Positions 22,804-31,228 of a DNA stretch of 64,000 bases are shown here, one piece after another. Position 1 is the stretch's first letter, and every line of letters starts with the position of its first letter. The notes below the pieces were generated by a model. The model was not told where the DNA came from. It saw only the letters and a list, made by a program, of their open reading frames with translations, and ran no database searches. Made by a program: the position numbers and the translations under genes. The DNA is from Nonomuraea sediminis (GTDB lineage Bacteria; Actinomycetota; Actinomycetes; Streptosporangiales; Streptosporangiaceae): contig NZ_JAHDTI010000004.1 of NCBI RefSeq assembly GCF_018531495.1, forward strand, positions 558,001-622,000. Direction: 5' to 3'.

Positions 22804-23415
22804 TCAGCTCTCCTCCATGACGCGGGCCGCCAGCTCCAGTTTGGTGTAGGCGGGCCGCCCGACCTGCTCGTACTTGGCCTTCACCCGTTCCAGGTAGGTC
22901 TTGGCGGTGGCGGTGCTGATGCCGATGTGGTGCGCGGCGGCCTTCAGTGTCATCCCCGAGCAGTAGGCGACCAGCACCGCCTGCTCGCGGGCGGACAGCC
23001 GTGGCCGCGGCGGGTAGGCGCCGGGATCGGCGACCTGGTGGGCGAACGAGACGCCGCCCATGGCCACCGCCCTGATCGCGGCGGCCAGCTCGGCAAGGTC
23101 CTGGTCCTTGCCGACGAAGCCGCGCGCGCCCGCCAGCATCGCGGCCGCGATCCTGCTCGGCTCCGGCGCCGCGGCCACCGCGAGCACCCGGTGACCCGCC
23201 TCGACCAGCAGTCGCACGTTGGGGCCCGGCGCGGAGCGGTCGCACAGGACCAGGTCGAGCACCACCACGTCCGCCTGCCTGGCGCCGGGCAGCACCTCGG
23301 CCACCGTCCTGCCCTCGGCCACGAACCGGAGGTCGCTCGCCTGGCGGGCCCACGCCTTGAAGCCCTCGACCAGCATCCGGTCGCCCACCATCCCGACCCG
23401 AATGACCTGTCCCAT
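22804..23415 (-). CDS. LuxR/NarL-type response regulator
   Basis: A 203-residue regulator. The receiver has the phospho-acceptor Asp54 (VVLDLVLCD) and the lysine in GFVGKDQD; the acidic pair at the N-terminus is reduced to GDR, so phosphorylation may be weak. The LuxR helix-turn-helix covers about residues 138-200 (LSAREQAVLVAYCSG, AAAHHIGISTATAKTYLERV). No histidine kinase is adjacent, so it is orphan in this window. It lies upstream of protein B and is the best candidate regulator of the heme-peptide cluster. Confidence 0.88.
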   Translation of the reverse strand: MGQVIRVGMVGDRMLVEGFKAWARQASDLRFVAEGRTVAEVLPGARQADVVVLDLVLCDRSAPGPNVRLLVEAGHRVLAVAAAPEPSRIAAAMLAGARGFVGKDQDLAELAAAIRAVAMGGVSFAHQVADPGAYPPRPRLSAREQAVLVAYCSGMTLKAAAHHIGISTATAKTYLERVKAKYEQVGRPAYTKLELAARVMEES

Positions 23416-23730
23416 GCCCGGTCCCCGTCCGATCGTCGGAGCAACTGGTCGCCCTTGTAAACGCCTCGGAACCCTGCGGCGTTCACGTCATCTCATTACG
23501 GAATTCGTCCGGCCTCGTCTGCTGGATCAGGGCTCCGACCAGGTAAGTTTTTTCCGTGCATGGCGTGTGGAAATGAGGGCCGTAATAAGTCCAAAATGTC
23601 GAATGAATTGCCGACATGAATTTCTCGGGCCGATCCCCGCGGGCTCCTGAAAGATCTTGAAACTGGGTGTCGATCCGGCGTCGAGCCGTTCGACGCGTCA
23701 GCGAGACAACGATCCGAGACGGAGGACGAC
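23416..23730. other. Divergent intergenic region, 315 bp
   Basis: No gene is visible here. It is richer in A and T than its surroundings and must carry the promoters of the response regulator (minus) and of the PhnB-like gene (plus). A 7-bp perfect inverted repeat, GCGTCGA-GCCGT-TCGACGC, lies at 23678-23696, 35 bp before the PhnB-like start. No recognised riboswitch or RNA is seen. Confidence 0.6.
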
Positions 23731-24189
23731 ATGCAGAAGATCACGACCTACCTGTGGTTCGACAACCAGGCCGAGGAGGCCGCCACGCTCTACACCTCGC
23801 TGTTCGAGGACTCCAAGCTCGTGGAGGTGCACCGGCAGGGCGAGGGCAGCCCGGCCATGATGGTGACCTTCGAGCTGGCCGGCCAGCGCTACCTGGCGCT
23901 GAACGGCGGGCCCGGCCACGACTTCAGCGACGCGATCTCGCTCTTCGTCGACTGCGAGGACCAGGAGGAGGTCGACCGGCTCTGGGGAGCACTGACCGCC
24001 GACGGCGGGCAGGAGGGCCCCTGCGGCTGGCTCACCGACAAGTACGGGGTGTCGTGGCAGATCATCCCGAAGGCGCTGCCCAGGCTGATGAGCGACCCCG
24101 ACCCGGCCAGGGCGCAGCGCGCGATGCAGGCCATGCGGACGATGACCAAGATCGACGTGAAGGCGCTGGAGGACGCGGCGCGGGGCTGA
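23731..24189 (+). CDS. PhnB-like VOC protein (3-demethylubiquinone methyltransferase-like)
   Basis: A 152-residue VOC member of the PhnB/UbiG-like group. It starts MQKITTYLWFDNQAEEAATLY, keeps FELAGQRYLALNGGP and DCEDQEEVDRLWGAL, and has the signature GGQEGPCGWLTDKYGVSWQI. The function of the family is unknown. An excellent CGGAGG site precedes the ATG. Its stop abuts the stop of the convergent transhydrogenase gene with no gap. Confidence 0.88.
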   Translation: MQKITTYLWFDNQAEEAATLYTSLFEDSKLVEVHRQGEGSPAMMVTFELAGQRYLALNGGPGHDFSDAISLFVDCEDQEEVDRLWGALTADGGQEGPCGWLTDKYGVSWQIIPKALPRLMSDPDPARAQRAMQAMRTMTKIDVKALEDAARG

Positions 24190-25470
24190 TCACCAGTTCC
24201 GGAGGGAGCGGCGCAGGATCCCCGCCGCTTCCTCCTGGCCGACCGGCTTGGGCGCGGTGGTCAGCAGGCGCTGCTGCTTGAGCGTGCCCTCCACCAGGTC
24301 AGGGATGTCGGACTCGGTGTAGCCGACGCCGCCGATGCCGTTCGGCAGCCCGATGTCGCGCATCAGCCGGGTCAGCGCCGACGGCAGCCGCTCGGCCGGA
24401 TCGTCCTGCGCGGAGCCGGGATCGAGCAGGGCGGCCGCCCGCAGATGCCGCTCGGGCGTGGCCTCGAAGGTGAAGCGGAACGCCTCGGGCGCCGTGAGCG
24501 CCACCGCCATGCCGTGCGGCACCATCGGCTCGCCGGCCGGATATCCGTCAGGGTGGAAGCCGCGCACGCGTCCGGCGATCGGGTAGGCGTTCGCGTGCGG
24601 GATGTGCACGCCGGCGTTGCCGAAGCCGAGCCCGGCGAACGTGGCCGCGAGCGCCATCTCGCCGCGCGCCCGCACGTCGCTCCCGTCGCGCACCGCCGCC
24701 CTGAACGAGGTCGCGAGCAGCGCCAGGGCCCGCTCGGCCCACATGTCCGAGATCGGGTTGCTCCCGCAGTACGGCACGCGCTGCTCGGGCCGTTTGCGCT
24801 CGAACGCGGTGTACGGCTTGGCCGTGTAGCTCTCCAGCGCGTGGCAGAGGATGTCCATCCCGGCGGCGGCCGTCACCCCGGCGGGCTGGCTGAGCGTCAG
24901 GTCCGGGTCGACCACCGCCAGGACCGGGCGCAGCCGTACGTGGCTGATGCCCGACTTGACCTTGAGCGAGAGCACGTCGAGCACGCAGACCGTGGTGCTC
25001 TCGGCGCCGGTGCCCGTCGTGGTCGGGACCGCGACCAGCGGCTTGAGCGGCTCGGAGGGCGCCCGGCCGCCGCCGACGGGGACGTTGACGTAGTCGATCA
25101 GCTCACCCGGGTTCGTGGTCAGCAGGTTCACGGCCTTGGCCGTGTCGATGCTGGATCCGCCGCCGACCGCCACGAAGGCGTCCCACGGGCCGGTGGCGCG
25201 GGCGTGCTCGATGGCCTCGCGCATGCTGTCGTCGGTCGGCTCGACGTGCACGCGGTCGAAGACGGCCGCCTCGATGCCGTAACCGGCCAGCTGTGCGGCG
25301 ATGCGGTGCGGGTGCCCGGTGGCGGCGACGCCCGGATCGGTGACGACCAGCGCGCGGCGCACGCCGTACTGGGACAGGTCGTAGCCCACCTCGGCGGAGG
25401 CGCCGGGGCCGAACTTGAGCGCGGGAGCCCCGTAGGTGAAGACGGATTCCACTCTCCACTGATCTATCAC
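24190..25470 (-). CDS. Hydroxyacid-oxoacid transhydrogenase-like iron alcohol dehydrogenase
   Basis: A 426-residue group III (iron-dependent) dehydrogenase. The NAD-binding motif GGGSSIDTAKAVNLL lies near residue 103, then VPTTTGTGAESTTVCV. Metal ligands are Asp in VVDPDLTLSQP, His in DILCHALESYTA, and histidines in GVHIPHANAYP and VPHGMAVAL. The long insert containing RPEQRVPYCGSNPISD is typical of the ADHFE1/HOT subgroup, which exchanges 4-hydroxybutyrate and 2-oxoglutarate. The start is a GTG five bases after the upstream CGNR stop. Confidence 0.87.
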   Translation of the reverse strand: MIDQWRVESVFTYGAPALKFGPGASAEVGYDLSQYGVRRALVVTDPGVAATGHPHRIAAQLAGYGIEAAVFDRVHVEPTDDSMREAIEHARATGPWDAFVAVGGGSSIDTAKAVNLLTTNPGELIDYVNVPVGGGRAPSEPLKPLVAVPTTTGTGAESTTVCVLDVLSLKVKSGISHVRLRPVLAVVDPDLTLSQPAGVTAAAGMDILCHALESYTAKPYTAFERKRPEQRVPYCGSNPISDMWAERALALLATSFRAAVRDGSDVRARGEMALAATFAGLGFGNAGVHIPHANAYPIAGRVRGFHPDGYPAGEPMVPHGMAVALTAPEAFRFTFEATPERHLRAAALLDPGSAQDDPAERLPSALTRLMRDIGLPNGIGGVGYTESDIPDLVEGTLKQQRLLTTAPKPVGQEEAAGILRRSLRNW

Positions 25471-25474
25471 AGCG

Positions 25475-25999
25475 CTAGTGGGGCGTGCGGTGGCGGGCTC
25501 TGGAGGCGGCGGCGTGGGCGCGGTTGGCGCAGCGGGTGGAGCAGAACTGGCGGCGGCCGGGGCGGCTGCGGTCCACGAAGGCGTCGGTGCACGGGTCGGC
25601 CGCGCACTGGCGCAGGCGTTCCCAGTCGCCGGCCGCCGCCAGGTCGAGCAGCTCGGCGACGGCGCGGACCGCCAGCCGTACCGGCAGACCCGACCCTGCG
25701 GGGGCCGCGAGGCGGAGCACGGGCAGGCCGGACTCGTCCACCACCGCGGCTCGCGCGGGCAGTGCGGCGGCCCAGGCGGCGAGCGCGTCCGTCCGCGCGG
25801 AGGACGCCAGCACCTCGCGCAGGCGCGAGCGCACCTGCCTGACGCCGTCGAGATCGAGGTCGCCGGGCTGTTCTCCCAGCTCGGCGCAGAAGTCGCGCAG
25901 CGCATCCCTGGTGGGAAGCCGCTCCGGCTCGGCCAGGAACGGGTCCCAGGTGTTGGCCAGGTCGATCGCCACCAACCCCGTGTCCGCGAAGTGGCGCAT
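25475..25999 (-). CDS. CGNR zinc finger domain protein (ABATE domain)
   Basis: A 174-residue protein of the actinomycete CGNR family. Residues 1-130 form the ABATE helical domain (LVAIDLANTWDPF, ALRDFCAELG). The C-terminal zinc finger has CAADPC and, later, FCSTRCANR, a CANR variant of the CGNR signature. These proteins are thought to be DNA-binding regulators of stress genes. It is 4 bp from the transhydrogenase gene, so the two share a transcript, and it is divergent from the arginase-family gene over 28 bp. Confidence 0.87.
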   Translation of the reverse strand: MRHFADTGLVAIDLANTWDPFLAEPERLPTRDALRDFCAELGEQPGDLDLDGVRQVRSRLREVLASSARTDALAAWAAALPARAAVVDESGLPVLRLAAPAGSGLPVRLAVRAVAELLDLAAAGDWERLRQCAADPCTDAFVDRSRPGRRQFCSTRCANRAHAAASRARHRTPH

Positions 26000-26027
26000 C
26001 CTGTCTCCTCCTGCTAGCGTCACGACT

Positions 26028-26921
26028 ATGAGCACTATAACCCCTGACAAGAAGTACGCGGTCCTGGACGCCCCCTCGAATCTCGGCCTGCGCCCGCCCG
26101 CGCCCGACACGGTGCCCGGCTGCTACAAGGCGCCCTGGGCGCTGCGGGATGCGGGACTGGTCGCCAGGCTCGGCGCGAGGGACGCGGGGGCGCTGGTGCC
26201 GCCGCGCTACGTGACCACCTGGAAGCCGGGCGACGGCGTGCGCAACGGCCCCGCGATCGCCGCCTACGCGCGCAGGCTGGCCGAGCGGGTGACCGAACTC
26301 AGGCGCGCCGGGGACTTCCCCGTGCTGCTCGGGGGCGACTGCTCGATCGTGCTCGGCCCCGCGCTGGCGCTGCGCAGGGAGGGCCGCTTCGGCCTGGCCT
26401 ACCTGGACGCGCACAGCGACTTCCGCCACCTGGGCAACTCGCCGCACGTCGGCGCGGCGGCCGGCGAGGACGTGGCGCTGGCCACCGGGCGCGGCGACGA
26501 CTACCTGGTCGACATCGACGGGCTCAAGCCGTACGTCAGGGACGAGGACGTGATCCTGCTCGGCGTCCGCGACGAGGAGGACCTGGGTGACCACGACGGG
26601 GTGCTCACCCACGTGAGCAGCGCCGAGATCGGCCGTGCGGTCGAGGCCGCCGTGGAGGCCACCGGGAAGGTCATGGCCGGGCTCGACGGCTTCTGGATCC
26701 ACATGGACGCCGACGTCCTCGACCCGTCCGTGCTGAGCGCGGTCGACTCGCCCACCCCCGGCGGCCTCGACCGCGGGCAGGCGGTCGACCTGCTGCGCGG
26801 CCTGCTGGCGCTGCCCGGCGCGGCCGGGATCCAGGTGACGATCTACGACCCGGACCTGGACGAGGACGGCTCGCAGGCGGCCGTGCTCGCCGACGTCATC
26901 GTGGCGGCGCTGACCGGCTGA
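26028..26921 (+). CDS. Arginase/agmatinase family hydrolase
   Basis: A 297-residue ureohydrolase-fold enzyme. The manganese-binding motifs are LLGGDCS at residues 100-106, LDAHSDF at 126-132, and HMDADVLDP near residue 227. In the first motif the usual histidine of GGDHS is Cys105; GGDCS occurs in a subset of arginase-family proteins of unknown substrate. The start ATG follows a divergent promoter shared with the CGNR gene. The last 26 bases overlap the convergent secreted DUF4434 gene. Confidence 0.85.
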   Translation: MSTITPDKKYAVLDAPSNLGLRPPAPDTVPGCYKAPWALRDAGLVARLGARDAGALVPPRYVTTWKPGDGVRNGPAIAAYARRLAERVTELRRAGDFPVLLGGDCSIVLGPALALRREGRFGLAYLDAHSDFRHLGNSPHVGAAAGEDVALATGRGDDYLVDIDGLKPYVRDEDVILLGVRDEEDLGDHDGVLTHVSSAEIGRAVEAAVEATGKVMAGLDGFWIHMDADVLDPSVLSAVDSPTPGGLDRGQAVDLLRGLLALPGAAGIQVTIYDPDLDEDGSQAAVLADVIVAALTG

Positions 26922-28215
26922 CGGTGCTGACGATGTCGTCGGCCACCGAGGGACGGCCGACGCCCGGCTGGCAGGTCATGAAGGGGTCCCAGCCATAGGA
27001 GATGATCTTGGAGACGTACGGCCTGGCCGCCGCGATCTGCCGGTCCAGGCGCGCCTTGGTCGGCCGCCCGCGCAGCGGCAGCGGGTCGGCCCTGCCGCAG
27101 TCGCCGGGCACCGGGGTGGGCTCGAACGCCTCCACGTTGGCCCACAGCTCCACACCGGGCGGGATCGCCCTGGCGGCGGCCGCGTAGTAGTCGCCGGTCG
27201 AGCCGTAGTACGCCTGCCGGTTCGTGACGTTCCCCACGATGGGGGTGACGCGCGGATCGACCCTGGCGTCCACCTCCGCGGGGTCGTACACCCCGACCTT
27301 GCCCGTGCCGCGCCCGTCCTGGACGGCCACGGTCATCGGCAGCCCGGCCCTGGTGCCGGCGAGCTCGGCGAGCCCCTGACCCACCTGGCCGGGCGGGAAG
27401 CCGGGTCCTCTGCGCGCGTCGATGTACGGGCTGACCAGCAGCCTGGTGCCGGGCAGCGTCGCGGCCACCTGCGCGTGCTGCGCCCGGTACAGCCCGATCG
27501 TGGGGTCCTTGGCCGGCCGCGCCTTCACCGTCAGCTCGAAGGACTGGTACACGCCGGCGAACGCCTTCACCCCGGCGAAGCGCTGCCGGTAGTCGGCCAG
27601 CACCCGCCCGGTGAAGGCCGCCACCGCCGAGGTGTGGCGCGGATCGGGCAGCCACGGCTTGGCCGGGTCCTGCGGCGCGGCGGGCAGCCCCGGATACACC
27701 TTCATCCCGTAGCCGTCCGCCTCCGTCATCAGGTTGCCGAGCCCGTCGCCGTCGGAGACCACCAGCACCAGGTCGACGGGCCCCTTGGTGCACGAGCGGC
27801 CGAGCAGCAGCTGGTAGTAGGTCCGCCCGTCCCGCTCGAAGCGCCGCTCGCCGGGGCAGCGCAGCAGCCCTGGCCCGAACTGCTCGCTGGTGACGTAGGT
27901 GTAGACCCGCCTGACCTTCCGCCCGGTCTGGTAGCAGCCCGGGCAGTCCACCTCGGGGTCGCGCCCCGGCGCCAGCCGCGCCCCGAACGTGACGAGCGTG
28001 TCACCGCCGATCCGGTGGATCGCCTCGACCGTCCGCCGCGTCACGCACGGGTCGGAACGCGGCACGAGCCAGTAGCCGCTGATGGCGTACGACACGGCGA
28101 CCCGGGTGTCGCGCGGAGCGCACCCGTCGTCGCCCGCCGATGCCCGCGTCACGGCCTCGGGAACGGCGGCGACGATCAACGCCGCGGCAGCCGCGACCAC
28201 CCGCAGGCCCTTCAA
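26896..28215 (-). CDS. Secreted DUF4434-like protein (TIM-barrel type)
   Basis: A 439-residue exported protein with a signal peptide at residues 1-28 (VVAAAAALIVAAVPEAVTRASA). It then reads VAVSYAISGYWLVPRSDPCV and continues as a mixed alpha/beta barrel with VYTYVTSEQFGPGLLRC, VYQSFELTVKA, LLVSPYIDARRG, and VELWANVEAF, resembling DUF4434 proteins, which have a GH-like TIM barrel but an unknown activity. Several cysteines suggest extracellular disulphides. It stands beside the multidomain fucosidase, and both are minus-strand secreted proteins. Confidence 0.75.
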   Translation of the reverse strand: MKGLRVVAAAAALIVAAVPEAVTRASAGDDGCAPRDTRVAVSYAISGYWLVPRSDPCVTRRTVEAIHRIGGDTLVTFGARLAPGRDPEVDCPGCYQTGRKVRRVYTYVTSEQFGPGLLRCPGERRFERDGRTYYQLLLGRSCTKGPVDLVLVVSDGDGLGNLMTEADGYGMKVYPGLPAAPQDPAKPWLPDPRHTSAVAAFTGRVLADYRQRFAGVKAFAGVYQSFELTVKARPAKDPTIGLYRAQHAQVAATLPGTRLLVSPYIDARRGPGFPPGQVGQGLAELAGTRAGLPMTVAVQDGRGTGKVGVYDPAEVDARVDPRVTPIVGNVTNRQAYYGSTGDYYAAAARAIPPGVELWANVEAFEPTPVPGDCGRADPLPLRGRPTKARLDRQIAAARPYVSKIISYGWDPFMTCQPGVGRPSVADDIVSTVSRSAPPR

Positions 28216-28290
28216 CCCGTGTCCCCCCAGGTCTGGTGACTGCCCTCACCCTAACCGGTCACACCGGGCCGCGTAGAGATCGTCCGCTGC

Positions 28291-31086
28291 TCAGCCCAGC
28301 GACAGCCGGTCCAGGTCCGGCGCGGACGCCTGATCGTTGTGGATCTTGATGGTGTTGTCTCCCGCCCGCAGCGTGACGGGCACGGTCGCGGTGTACACGA
28401 CGTTGTTCCCCACCCCGTCCACCCGCACCTCGACGGGCGCGGCGTCGTTGACCGTGACGAAGAACGAGCGCGGCCCGTTGACCGTGTAGTCGACGTAGAG
28501 CGTCCGCTGCCCGGCCGCGTCCACGGTGACGTGCTCGAACAGCACGTACGCGTCGGGGTCGCCGCCGAGGTTGCGCACCTTCTGCCCGCCGGAGCAGGCA
28601 CCGCAGCTCGTGATGCCCGAGCTGCCCAGCCCGTTGGCCGAGTCCTCCGCCTCCCGCATCCAGATCCGGTCGGCCGGGCGCGGCCGCACGCCGACCTTCC
28701 TGGTGACCTGCCCGGGACGGCCCAGATTCTGGAAGGAGGCCGTGACCGGGATGTCCGCCGATGTCGCGGCCGGCGCGGTCAGCGTCCACGATCCGGTGAT
28801 CGTCTGCCCGAGCCGCAGCGCGTTCGCCTTCACCGGATCGCCCCGCACCGTCCAGCCCGCCGGCGCGGCAGGGGCCAGCGTGACCTGGTCGAGCTGGTCG
28901 TCGGCGTCCATCCTGAGCGTGGCCGACACCTTGATCGACTGCTCGCCGGGGCCGGTCCACTGCAGGCCGCCCGGCTCCACGGTCATCGTGGTCCTCGGCA
29001 GGTCGGGCGGCAGCGGCGCCACCGCGATCCTGTCCAGCCCCGGTCCGCGCGCGTCGGTGCTGAAGACCGTGACCGTGTTCGCCCCGGCGTTCAGCGGTAC
29101 GGCTACCGCCGTGCTCGACACGACGTCCGGGTTGTCGCCGGGGACGTGCACCTCCAGCGGGGCGGCGCCGTTGACGCTGACCGACAGCTCGCCGGGGATC
29201 GCCGCGGTGTGGTCCAGCTGGAGGCGGTAGGTGCCTGCCGTACCGGCCTGGACGTCGTGGAAGGTCACCGCGTTGCGCGCGCCGCCGCCGAGCCCCGACA
29301 CCCGCAAGACGCCCGAGCAGGCCAGGCACGGGAACGGGTGGGCGGTGCCCGACCTGGCGGCGCGCTCGGCCTCCAGCGGGACGGGCGTGGCGATCGCCAG
29401 TGGCGACGCGGAGGCGACCTTGATCTCGTCGATCTGGAGCTGGTTCACGAAGCGTGGCGCCTGCTTGCCCGCCCAGGTGTTGACCACTTCGAGGCGGATG
29501 TACCTGGTCAGGTGCTCGCCGAGGTCGATGAACTGGACGCCGCGGGCGCTGCGCAGCGCGCCCGTCCTGATCGGCTCGCCCCAGTCCTTGCCGTCCTTGC
29601 TGAGGTAGACGCGGTAGTCCTTGATCCGCGCGGAGTCCTCGGGCCTGCCGAACGTCTCGCGGGCGTAGGTCGGCGACCACTCGCGCTGGTTGATCGCCAG
29701 GCTCGAGACCAGCCTCGGCCTGCCCAGGTCCAGGTCGACAGGGAAGGGGAGTCGCCCCTTGTTGTCCCAGTTCTTTCCGGCGGAGAACATGAACCGCTGA
29801 CCCGCGGTCTCGACCTTGAACACGGTGTCATAGGTGTCCCAGGTGGTGATGCCGAGGATGGTCAGGTAGCCGCCCGACTGGCTGAAGCGCATCCGCTCCC
29901 CGGTCCGCAGGTCGGTCACGCCCGTCACCTGGTAGCCGTTGTCGCGCAGCCGTACCAGGTCGGTGCTGGGCCGGGTGACCACGTGCACGTACTGGACCCT
30001 GGCGCCGGGCTCGACGGTGACGACGCCGTGGGCGCCGTCGTTCCAGAAGCCGGGCTGCATGCCGCCGTACATGTAGCCGCCGCCCTCGATGCCCTTGAGC
30101 GACTTCTCGATCGGCGGCACCCAGGTGGACATGAACGCGTTGAACGCCTCCTGGTTGGCCGGGAACCTCCCGTTCACCATCGGGGTCTCGGCCATCAGCG
30201 ACTTGATCGACGATCCGGCGTTGGTGACGTACCGGCCGGTGCTGAGGCGGTGGTCGACGGCCGGGTCGGTGCCGTTGTACCACCAGTCGCCGGTGGTGGG
30301 CAGCTTGTAGTCGGCCTCCACGAGCCTGGGCATCGGCGTCCAGGCGGCCTGCGGGTAGTCGTAGGGCGGCGTCATGCCGGTCTTCTGCTCGTTGCTGACC
30401 GTGTCCATGATCGGGGTGTCTTCGTTGTTGTTGCTCAGCAGCCAGGCAGGCTGCTTCTCCCTGATCTGCTCGTAGAGGTGGTGCTGCTCCCAGTACTCGT
30501 TGTCGTTGTCGATCCAGAAGCCCGCCAGGTCCTGGTAGCGCTCCATGACCTCGAAGAACAGGTCGTAGCTGTACATGCCGAAGCCGGGCCGGGTGGTCAG
30601 GTCCACCTGCTGCCCCTTGTAGGCGGAGTACGCGGCGGAGTCGAGCGTCTCGACGCCGGTCTCCTTGTGCCACTGCGGGTCGTCGGTCATGTAGAGCAGC
30701 ACGCGCACGCCCTTGGCCTTGCCCGCCGCGATCAGCTCGCCGAGGAAGTCGCGCCCGGTCGTGCAACTGCCCGGGATCTTCGACGGCCATGGCCGCGCGT
30801 AGCCGAGCCTGCTGTGGAAGGTCGCGAGCACGATGTAGGAGGCGCCGAGCTCGCGCGCCTGGTCGACCCAGTAGTCAGGGTTCCAGCCGCCGTTCGTGAC
30901 GTCCTTCTCCCAGGCGGCGCAGTCCAGGTGGCGCGGCGCGGTGAACATGCCCCAGTGCAGGAACAACCCTGCCGTCGAGGCGCGTAACCACTGCTGCCGC
31001 GGATGTTCGACCTCGGCTCCCGCCGGCCGCATCCCCACCAGACTCGTCAGCAGCAGGACCAGCAGGAACGCGGATAAGCGCCTCAT
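28291..31086 (-). CDS. Secreted multidomain GH29-like alpha-L-fucosidase
   Basis: A 931-residue exported protein with a signal peptide at about residues 1-24. A GH29-type domain covers about residues 30-440 (AGLFLHWGMFTAP; candidate nucleophile Asp in LAGFWIDNDNE). A discoidin/F5-8C-like domain follows at about 440-560 (WSPTYARETFGRPEDS). Then come a CBM35-like module at 575-690, a NEW3-type linker domain near 695-790, and a second CBM35-like module at the C-terminus (ANTVTVFSTD and DNTIKIHND patterns). It probably acts on plant or animal fucosylated glycans outside the cell. It is preceded by repeated CATCCGATGATT sites. Confidence 0.83.
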   Translation of the reverse strand: MRRLSAFLLVLLLTSLVGMRPAGAEVEHPRQQWLRASTAGLFLHWGMFTAPRHLDCAAWEKDVTNGGWNPDYWVDQARELGASYIVLATFHSRLGYARPWPSKIPGSCTTGRDFLGELIAAGKAKGVRVLLYMTDDPQWHKETGVETLDSAAYSAYKGQQVDLTTRPGFGMYSYDLFFEVMERYQDLAGFWIDNDNEYWEQHHLYEQIREKQPAWLLSNNNEDTPIMDTVSNEQKTGMTPPYDYPQAAWTPMPRLVEADYKLPTTGDWWYNGTDPAVDHRLSTGRYVTNAGSSIKSLMAETPMVNGRFPANQEAFNAFMSTWVPPIEKSLKGIEGGGYMYGGMQPGFWNDGAHGVVTVEPGARVQYVHVVTRPSTDLVRLRDNGYQVTGVTDLRTGERMRFSQSGGYLTILGITTWDTYDTVFKVETAGQRFMFSAGKNWDNKGRLPFPVDLDLGRPRLVSSLAINQREWSPTYARETFGRPEDSARIKDYRVYLSKDGKDWGEPIRTGALRSARGVQFIDLGEHLTRYIRLEVVNTWAGKQAPRFVNQLQIDEIKVASASPLAIATPVPLEAERAARSGTAHPFPCLACSGVLRVSGLGGGARNAVTFHDVQAGTAGTYRLQLDHTAAIPGELSVSVNGAAPLEVHVPGDNPDVVSSTAVAVPLNAGANTVTVFSTDARGPGLDRIAVAPLPPDLPRTTMTVEPGGLQWTGPGEQSIKVSATLRMDADDQLDQVTLAPAAPAGWTVRGDPVKANALRLGQTITGSWTLTAPAATSADIPVTASFQNLGRPGQVTRKVGVRPRPADRIWMREAEDSANGLGSSGITSCGACSGGQKVRNLGGDPDAYVLFEHVTVDAAGQRTLYVDYTVNGPRSFFVTVNDAAPVEVRVDGVGNNVVYTATVPVTLRAGDNTIKIHNDQASAPDLDRLSLG

Positions 31087-31118
31087 TTCCCGTCTCCCTC
31101 AACGGTGAACGGTGCAGA

Positions 31119-31199
31119 CATCCGATGATTACCCTGCGAATGCCTAGATCGTCAAGGCCTTGAGTCATGTTGGCGGCGACTCATCCGATGATTGTCGGA
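31119..31199. promoter_or_regulatory. Direct repeat upstream of the secreted GH29 gene
   Basis: CATCCGATGATT occurs exactly at 31119-31130 and 31182-31193, 63 bp apart, about six helical turns. The second overlaps the inverted repeat TCCGA-TGATTG-TCGGA (31184-31199). Both lie between the GH29 gene and the divergent TPR gene, so they may be operators for either. Confidence 0.5.
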
Positions 31200-31228
31200 C
31201 GGCCGTGTGAAATGAACCGAAAGGGGTG

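Noticed and set aside
28339..30987. 882-codon plus-strand open frame opposite the secreted GH29 gene
   Set aside because: The minus-strand protein has a signal peptide and recognisable domains; the plus-strand translation has none and is repetitive in Val, Arg and His.
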